Shown here in pieces: positions 55,869 to 62,000 of a DNA stretch of 62,000 nucleotides. The position numbers and the translations under genes were made by a program. Under the pieces are notes generated by a model. The model was not told the origin of the DNA, did not search any database, and saw only the letters and a program-made list of their open reading frames with translations. Positions within the stretch are counted from its first letter, which is position 1; each line of letters starts with the position of its first letter. The DNA comes from Cryptomeria japonica (taxonomy: Eukaryota > Streptophyta > Pinopsida > Cupressales > Cupressaceae): NCBI RefSeq assembly GCF_030272615.1, contig NC_081406.1, forward strand, positions 219,592,997 through 219,654,996. The letters are read 5' to 3'.

Positions 55869-57681
55869 TTAGTTCACCTCTTGAAGGGGAAACACCCCTA
55901 ATTCACCTCTTAAATAGGTAAATGTAGCCTTCGATAGAGGCTTGGTGAATATGTCTGCTAACAGCTCCTTACTGGAAACATGTTCCAATGCAATCTCTTT
56001 GTTTTGAACCTTCTCCCTCAAGAAATGATACTTGAGCTCAAAGTGCTTGGTTCTAGCATGCAAAACTGGATTCTTGGAAATATTAATTGCACTTGTGTTG
56101 TCACAGAATATACTCACCGGTTCAGATACATGAAGTTTGAAGCCACTTAATACATGCTTCATCCAAATTGTCTGGGTGTAGTTCATAAATGCTGCAACAT
56201 ATTCCGCTTCTGTTGTAGACTGAGAGATACAACTCTACTTCTTACTCATCCATGAGACTAGTCTACCACCAAGAAATAATGCACCACCGGTTGTGCTCTT
56301 CCGGTCGTCCACATGACCAGCCCAATCAACATCTATAAACACTTTGAGGTTGAAATCATTACTATATGGATACCACAATCCATAGTCAATAGTTCCCTTC
56401 AAATATCTAAGAACCCGCTTGACTGCTACCAAGTGGGATTCTCTTGGACTTTTCTGAAATCGTGCAGTAATGCCCACACACATGTGCCATGTCCGGTCTG
56501 CTAGGTACTACATAATGCAACTTACCAATCATTGATTAGTATTCCTTCTCATTCACCAACGCTAAGTCATCCTCTTTTGACAATTTACAACTGGTCACCA
56601 TCGATGTACCAACCGGTTTGCTATCTTCCATGCCAAAGGTCTTCAACACCTCTTTGACATACTTGGACTGAGTGATAAAGATACCATCTTTCATTTGTTG
56701 AATCTATAGTCTAATGAAGAATTTAATCTCCCCTATAAGTGACATCTCAAATTCCTTCCTCATCTCATCTGCAAAATCATGACTCATCTTGTCATCTCCA
56801 CCAAAAATTATGTCATCAACAAATACTTCACAGATTAGAATTTGATCTCCTTCTGACTTCAAATAAATATTGTTATCTTCACTTGTTCTTTCAAATCCAA
56901 TCTTCACAAGATGGGAATGCAAGTGCTCATACCATGCTCTAGGTGCTTGCTTCAATCCATACAAGGCTTTATGTAGCCTGCACACCATGTCACTACCTTC
57001 TGATAGGGAAAATCCATCTGGTTACTCTATATACACCTCCTCTTCAAGTATTCCATTCAGAAATGTGGATTTTACATCCATCTGATATACTTTGAATCCC
57101 TTGAAGGCTACATATGCAAGAAGCATACAAACTCCTTCCAATCTAGCTACTGGAGCAAAGGTTTCTCCATAGTCTTCTCCTCCTTCTTGAGCATATCCTT
57201 TATACACCAATCTAGCTTTATTTCTTACCATTGTGCCATCTTCATTCAGCTTATTTCTGAAAACCCATTTGGTGCCAATAACATTTTTATGCTCAAGTCT
57301 AGGTACCAAAGACCATGTACCATTCTTTTCTATCTGGTCAAGTTCCTCTTCCATTGCCTTGATCCAATATTCATCTTTATGTACCTCTTTAAATGTTTTA
57401 GTCTCAAATTCAGAGATCATGCAAGAATTTTCTCTGACCTTTCTTCTTTTAAGAGTTCCTGCATCCTTGTCTCCTATGATTTGCTTTGGATCATGATTCA
57501 ACTTTACATACCTAGGAATGATCTTAGTTGTTTCCTCTTGCTTTTCTTCCTCATCCTCATCTTCATTAGCATCAGCATCTATCGGTGTAGGAGCACTGTT
57601 GCTGGTACTAGGTTGTTTTGCAACTGGTTCCCAGAAGGTTACAACTGGTTCATCTCCCACTTGCTCACTGTCAGTTTCCAT
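55869..57681 (-). pseudogene. Copia reverse transcriptase and RNase H, broken
   Basis: RT begins within 57022-57681 ([70 protein letters not shown] with the first Asp kept). After a CAA-to-TAA stop it continues at 56704-56988 (LHKALYGLKQAPRAWY; FVDDIIFGG, the catalytic Asp pair intact). Another CAG-to-TAG stop and a phase change lead to RNase H (56235-56483: LRYLKGT, IDVDWAGHVDDRKSTTG; 55869-56186: FCDNTSAI, ADIFTKPL). Catalytic residues are kept, so this copy decayed mainly by nonsense changes. It ends at a proper stop at 55869. Confidence 0.93.
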
Positions 57682-57739
57682 AGGTATCTCAGAGGTTTCA
57701 TCAACTCTAACATTGATACTTTCAACAATTCTCTAAGTC

Positions 57740-58870
57740 CTATTGTTGAAGCATTTGAGAGCTTTTCTCTTAGTGGAATACCCTAGGAATATTCCCTCAT
57801 CACATTTTGCATCAAACTTTCTCTAGTGTTCACTCCTCTTGATATAACACTTGCTACCAAACACTCTAAAGTAGCTTACTATAGGAGTCTTACCGGTCCA
57901 ATACCATAAGATGTTTTATCCTTACCTTTCTTGATGAGTACCCGGTTCATTGTGTAGACTACAGTGCTCACTGCTTCTTTCCAAAAAGTTTGAGCAACCT
58001 TTCCTTGAATTAGCATTGTTCTGGTTGCTTCAACTATAGTTTAGTTGTTCCTTTCTACTAGGTCATTCTGCTATGGATTCCGGAGAGCAAATAGTTGCCT
58101 CTTGATGCCATTTTCTTCACAGTACTTATTGAACTCACTAGAAGTGAACTCACCTCCTTGGTCAGTTCTAAGGCATTTGATCTCTTACCACTTTCCTTTT
58201 CAACTAGTGCTCTAAAAGCTTTGAACTTTTCAAAAGCTTCAGACTTATCTTTCAAGAATGTGACCCACATCATTCTTGAGTAGTCATTAGTGAGAATCAT
58301 AAAGTACCTATCTCCCTGCACACTCCTAGTTTTCATAGGACCACACAAATCAGTATGCACAAGATCAAGTAAATTGTCTGCAATGAAAGATTTACCTTTG
58401 AAGGTTGAGGAAGACATTTTCCCCAGTTGACACTCTTTGCACAAAGGATTCTTTGGTTTTCTTAGTATAGGCAATCCTCTAACTGCCTTGATCTTACTGG
58501 CCTTCACAATATTAGCAAAGTTCACATGGTAGAGTCTTCTATGCCATATCCAGCTATCATCAAACTTAGCCATTAGACATGTACTGATATTTGCATTCAG
58601 CTGAAATAAGTTACCTCTAGTCTGCATACCGATGGCCATCAGTTCACCACTCTTTCTTTTTATTTTGCAAACTCCATCTTTGAATTCCAGAGTGAGTCCA
58701 TTATCATTCAGTTGGGCAACACTCAAAAGGTTGTGCCTGAGACCTTCTACCCAATACACATTATCAGCACTACTTTTTCCATTTAGAGAGATGGACCCTC
58801 TGCCTTTTACCATACATTGTGCATCATTACCAAATCAGACCACACCAGCATCATACTCTTCTAGAGATAG
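57740..58870 (-). pseudogene. Copia integrase with GAG-pre-integrase zinc module, broken
   Basis: The frame 58058-58813 contains LRHNLLSVAQLNDNG, then WHRRLYHVNFANI and CKECQLGKM, the HHCC zinc module, and LVHTDLCGPMKTRS with the first catalytic Asp. A small frame change near 58185 leads to RTDQGGEFTSSEF (second Asp) and LVERNN (Glu), so DDE is kept. Stops follow at LRNP* and ERNN*. The integrase C-terminal part, 57740-58050, is degraded. Confidence 0.9.
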
Positions 58871-59959
58871 AAAATTACTCTGGTCATCAGCCATGTGGTG
58901 AGAACAACCAGTGTCAATAATCCACTAATTGGAATTATCAAAGTGGGAGACAAGAGCCTTCTTGTCTAAAACATCTTCGTTAACTGCTACAAACACAATG
59001 TCTTCACTTTCTTCATCTTCTGATTCCTCATCAGTGACACCTTCATCAACTGCTACAAAATAGTTTCTCTTGTTTCCTCCTTTGAACTTTTTGAACTTCT
59101 CTGGTTTGTCCTTATTATCACCATTAGGGCAGTTTACAGCAACTTGTCCTATCCTATTGCAATAAAATCATTTCAAAGGAAGCTTACCTCTGTATTTACC
59201 AGTTCCCTTAGGAAGTCTCTTGGCAAGAAGATCTTAAAATTCCATCAGGATCTCCTCATCATCCATTTCTCTGCTTTATCTTGGTTCACAACTGGTACTT
59301 GCTTCTTTTCCCTTTCTAGATGGTGCAGCAGATGCTTTAAAGGCTGATTCAGTCTTCTTAATACCGTCATCATAATTATTTAGCTCATAAGCGGTCAACT
59401 TAGCAATGATTGAGTCTAGTGATACCTTTGTCTTGTCTATAGACCTCAACTCTTGAATAGCAGCAACCCTTATTGCATAGACTGGTAACAAGGATCTCAA
59501 GACTTTGCTAACAACAGTGTAATCATCTATTTTACCTCCTGCACTCTTGATGTCTCCAATAGTAGTTTTGATTCTTATTCCATATTGTTTAATGGTCTCT
59601 CCTTCAACCATCCGCATGTCTTCAAACTTTCCCCTAAGGCTCTCTTCCTTAGCTTGTTTCACATGCTCATCATCACCATAGATATTCTCTAGAGCATCCC
59701 ATACTTCTTTGGGATCGTCTTTATCCTGAACATCAATAAACTCAATATCAGATAGACTGCTGATTAGGGCTTCCATGACTTGCCCATTCTCCTAAATCTC
59801 TCTCCTTTGATCATTGGTGAGAGTACCAGTGGGGATAACATAAGCATTCTCAACATAGTTCCAGTGTTGAGCACCCATGCTTTTAATGTAGATCTTCATT
59901 TTGTCCTTCCATATGTTAAAGTTATCTCTATTGAACTTTGGACCTTCCCTCTTCATCAT
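58871..59959 (-). pseudogene. Copia gag and protease, broken
   Basis: Gag starts at ATG 59957-59959 (MMKREGPKFNRDNFNIWKDK), and one stop follows after RREI near 59790. The frame 59276-59776 is the UBN2-like core (DPKEVWDALENIYG, LRGKFEDMRM, LLPVYAIRVAAIQEL). The zinc knuckle near 59150 reads FYCNRIGQVAVNCP, so one Cys and the His are altered. Protease is recognised by WIIDTGCSHHM near 58915-58890, with the Asp-Thr-Gly catalytic triplet. Several stops lie between gag and protease. Confidence 0.9.
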
Positions 59960-60017
59960 TAGAATAGGATCTTTTCCTCAAGTGGTTAAGCTCACAACAC
60001 ATAGGACCTAGAGTGGT

Positions 60018-60030
60018 GCTCTAATACCAA
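60018..60030 (-). promoter_or_regulatory. Primer-binding site for initiator tRNA-Met, copia element
   Basis: The minus strand reads TTGGTATTAGAGC next to the LTR end; TGGTATTAGAGC differs from the tRNA-Met site TGGTATCAGAGC by one transition. Confidence 0.82.
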
Positions 60031-60031
60031 T

Positions 60032-61482
60032 TGATAAATAATGATGAATAGAAAGTACTCAATAGATACTGAGAGGAGGGGTGAATCAGTATAGACAAAA
60101 CCTTTTCAAACAATTCAAACAACAGAGAATGCACTAACCGGAAACATCACCGATCTAAGTCAGGGCACAACCAGTAAGACACAGTGAGACTGTGAAAGAC
60201 ATAGACTAGTTAAAACTTAGATCTTCACCTCACCTAACATCTCCTTTCCACTTCACTCATATGCATAGATAGGTAATACATCGGAAATATAAAGACTACT
60301 TGTTTAGTATGCATTGCCACTTAACAGAAAATACTAATAATCATATGAAAAGACATCACACATGACACACTGATTTTTCACATGGAAACCCAACTAGGAA
60401 AAACCACGGTGGGGATGAACACCCACAAGTTGTTCTTTGAACTCTTTTGAAGTCCGCTCTATTAGGAGCCTAATCTAGTTAAGGATTTTACAATAGGTTC
60501 TGCTAGGAACCGATCCTGCTAGGGATCACCCGGTTAAGGGATGGCTAAATACCTGGTTAAAGGTTAGAACCCTGTTAAAGGTTACCTCATAAGACGATTT
60601 CAAGAACTCATTGAATTGAGTCACCTTATTAAAGGATTTACACAAAATCCTATTAAAGCTACCCGGTTAAGGGATTTTCCAACTGCTAAAATGATTACAA
60701 GTCAATGAGTAATACACTGATATGATAACAACATATAATGCCAAGGCAGATCCTCTTTAGGTCCTTTGCTTCTGCAGTCACACTCTGCAGGTATCAACAC
60801 ACTTCTCCAGTCTGGCAAGAATCAAGTATCTCTTCACTTGGATACACACATAACATTTGCCAACAACTTCAAAATGAAAAACATCATTAACGTTATAGGA
60901 AACAGATAGGTCGGTAGCATAAACCCTTAACCTTAAACATTTAGGTTTAACAATCCATTTGGTTCAATCCTGACTGTTAATCACACTGCATTGATTACAA
61001 TAGTCTTGAACAGATCTCAAGACGTTCTCCAACATTCATTCTTTGCCACTTCAGGAAGTTGATAACCCATCACGTGCTCTCCATCGTTTACAGAGACTTC
61101 ACACATTCCCGAGGTAGATAGGATCAATCTTCTTCATGCAAGATCCTCAAGGAAATCCTTCATGCACACAAGGCTGATGTGGTAACACAATCTGATCTTC
61201 ATTACAATGCTAACCCATCATAGGATGTCGTCGGTCGAATCACATAGGTATGAAATGCATCAACCAAAAACCCTGATGCTGAGACTACCAACTGGTAGTC
61301 ATGCCAAATGAAACCCCAATACAAAACTTCCCATATACCGGTTCTCATTCCAACATACCGGTTCACCTTGAACAAACATACTGCTTCACTTTTTCACATA
61401 TACTGGTTCACACTTCAGCATATTGACATCAATGATAACATATAATATCATCATGTCATCAAGATCCACACATATGCCAACA
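60032..61482 (-). repeat. 5' LTR of the copia element (1451 bp)
   Basis: On the minus strand it starts TGTTGGCATATGTG (61482) and ends TTATTTATCA (60032). It contains spaced copies of CCGGTTAAGGGAT and CTAGTTAAGGATT-like phrases (60470-60690) and the phrase ACCACGGTGGGGATGAAC. No TATA box was certain. Confidence 0.85.
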
Positions 61483-61867
61483 TTTTCCTTAATAATGAAT
61501 TTCCTCATTTTAAACGATTTCTCCTCCTCAAAATATAAAATGGGAAACCTTGGAGGAGGTTTTCCATTTCTGATCATGACATTATAGTCCATCAGAAATA
61601 GGATTGTTAGATTTTCATCTATATTATGCAAAACATTGCTTAATTCTCCTAACAAGTTTGCCTTAAATACCTTCCTACATAAAGCATTTGTTTTTTTTTT
61701 GGCAAGCCAAAGTGGAGGAGGGTGGCAACAAACACTACAAGTATTTCTAGGTTCATCCTGTATTTATGATTAGTCCTGAGAAAATCATCTCCCATAATGC
61801 ATTTCACTACTCTAACTATGACAAAATGAGATGCGTTCATCACCTCCTTCATCCTTTTATCTTTCAT
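61483..61867 (-). pseudogene. Coding-like fragment of unknown family abutting the copia LTR
   Basis: From about 61760 to 61483 the minus strand is open for about 92 codons and has normal protein composition: DEPRNTCSVCCHPPP, KTNALCRKVFKANLLGELSN, LTILFLMDYNVMIRNGKPPP and RFPILYFEEEKSFKMRKF. The frame then runs into the LTR. Upstream, 61649-61867 (MKDKRMKEVMNASHF...MGDDFLRTNHKY) joins it by one phase change near 61765, next to an A10 run. I recognise no family. It may be a host or TE gene interrupted by the copia insertion; the other part was not found left of the truncated 3' LTR. Confidence 0.4.
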
Positions 61868-61924
61868 AAATATACATATATAGATTATTTATTAAAATTT
61901 TCATAATATAATATATAATTAAGT

Positions 61925-62000
61925 TAGTTTAAGATATATTAAATGTATATATATATATATATACATATATGTTTGTGCATATATATACACACACACACAC
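61925..62000. repeat. TA and CA microsatellites at the window end
   Basis: A TATATA run (about 61944-61962), ATACATATATG, then TATATATACACACACACAC to the last base. The CA run continues beyond the window. Confidence 0.9.

Larger units (their letters stand above)
55397..61482 (-). mobile_element. Ty1/copia retrotransposon with truncated 3' LTR
   Basis: On the minus strand: 5' LTR (60032-61482), tRNA-Met primer site, gag, protease, integrase, RT, RNase H, polypurine tract, and the first ~205 bp of the 3' LTR (55398-55603). The order PR-INT-RT-RH marks the copia superfamily. The shared LTR segment differs by about 6% by eye. No target duplication can be shown because the 3' LTR end is missing. 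Gag-pol has several stops and two phase changes. Confidence 0.92.

Noticed and set aside
57187-57786. 199-codon plus-strand ORF
   Set aside because: Antisense shadow of the copia RT and its upstream linker; no recognisable features of its own.
1-62000. CRISPR arrays, bacterial operons, rRNA or tRNA genes
   Set aside because: No regular repeat-spacer structure, ribosome-binding sites, or conserved rRNA/tRNA sequence was seen; the content is eukaryotic transposable elements.

Overview
The window is typical of a large, repeat-rich plant nuclear genome. A conifer or other gymnosperm fits best, but that is an inference from the old, nested, methylation-decayed elements, the very large Tat element and the absence of compact genes. 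I see no intact host gene, no rRNA or tRNA gene and no CRISPR array. Almost everything interpretable is a transposable element or its debris, and every element whose orientation I could set lies on the minus strand.

Layout. (1) 1824-4124: a complete non-autonomous LTR retrotransposon (329-bp LTRs, tRNA-Met primer site, polypurine tract, 5-bp target duplication) inserted in anonymous sequence. (2) About 6.65-12.24 kb: a decayed Helitron of the Helentron/Helitron2 type, with OTU-like, zinc-finger, Rep, PIF1-like helicase and endonuclease remnants; a short tract of splice-site-like junctions lies beyond its C-terminal end. (3) 12.6-13.4 and 19.4-20.4 kb: two tracts of a non-coding repeat family rich in GAGCTAGCGATAAC-like motifs. 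They flank (4) 15.56-19.01 kb, an intronless frame of roughly 1,100 codons broken mainly by stop codons, whose protein family I do not recognise.

(5) 20681-39641: a complete 19-kb Ty3/gypsy element of the Tat/Ogre type: 1.5-kb LTRs with TATA boxes, target duplication GAACT/GAACC, long leader, gag, protease, G-patch, RT, two RNase H domains and integrase. An antisense plant-mobile-domain gene with an apparent GT-AG intron lies between integrase and the 3' LTR. The element is inactivated in RT, both residues checked in the second RNase H, integrase and protease. (6) 39.5-47.9 kb: a tandem duplication of a 4.2-kb unit, each copy holding a dead hAT-type (ZNF862-like) transposase gene. The unit starts inside the last ~140 bp of the Tat LTR, so the duplication is younger than the Tat insertion. 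(7) 47.9-55.4 kb: AT-rich sequence with a diverged 3-kb-spaced direct repeat, a 77-bp minisatellite and a CCCTATA-rich array. (8) 55.4-61.48 kb: a Ty1/copia element with gag, protease, integrase, RT and RNase H, a full 5' LTR and only about 205 bp of its 3' LTR. (9) 61.48-62 kb: a coding-like fragment of unknown family abutting the copia LTR, then TA/CA microsatellites.

Order of events: Tat insertion, then tandem duplication of its flank with the hAT copy, then continuing decay dominated by C-to-T and G-to-A changes, as expected for methylated silent DNA. The strongest candidates for something little described are the antisense intron-bearing PMD gene with paired AGCGCT motif arrays at the two ends of the Tat interior, the unidentified 1,100-codon protein, and the plant Helentron with both OTU-like and endonuclease domains.
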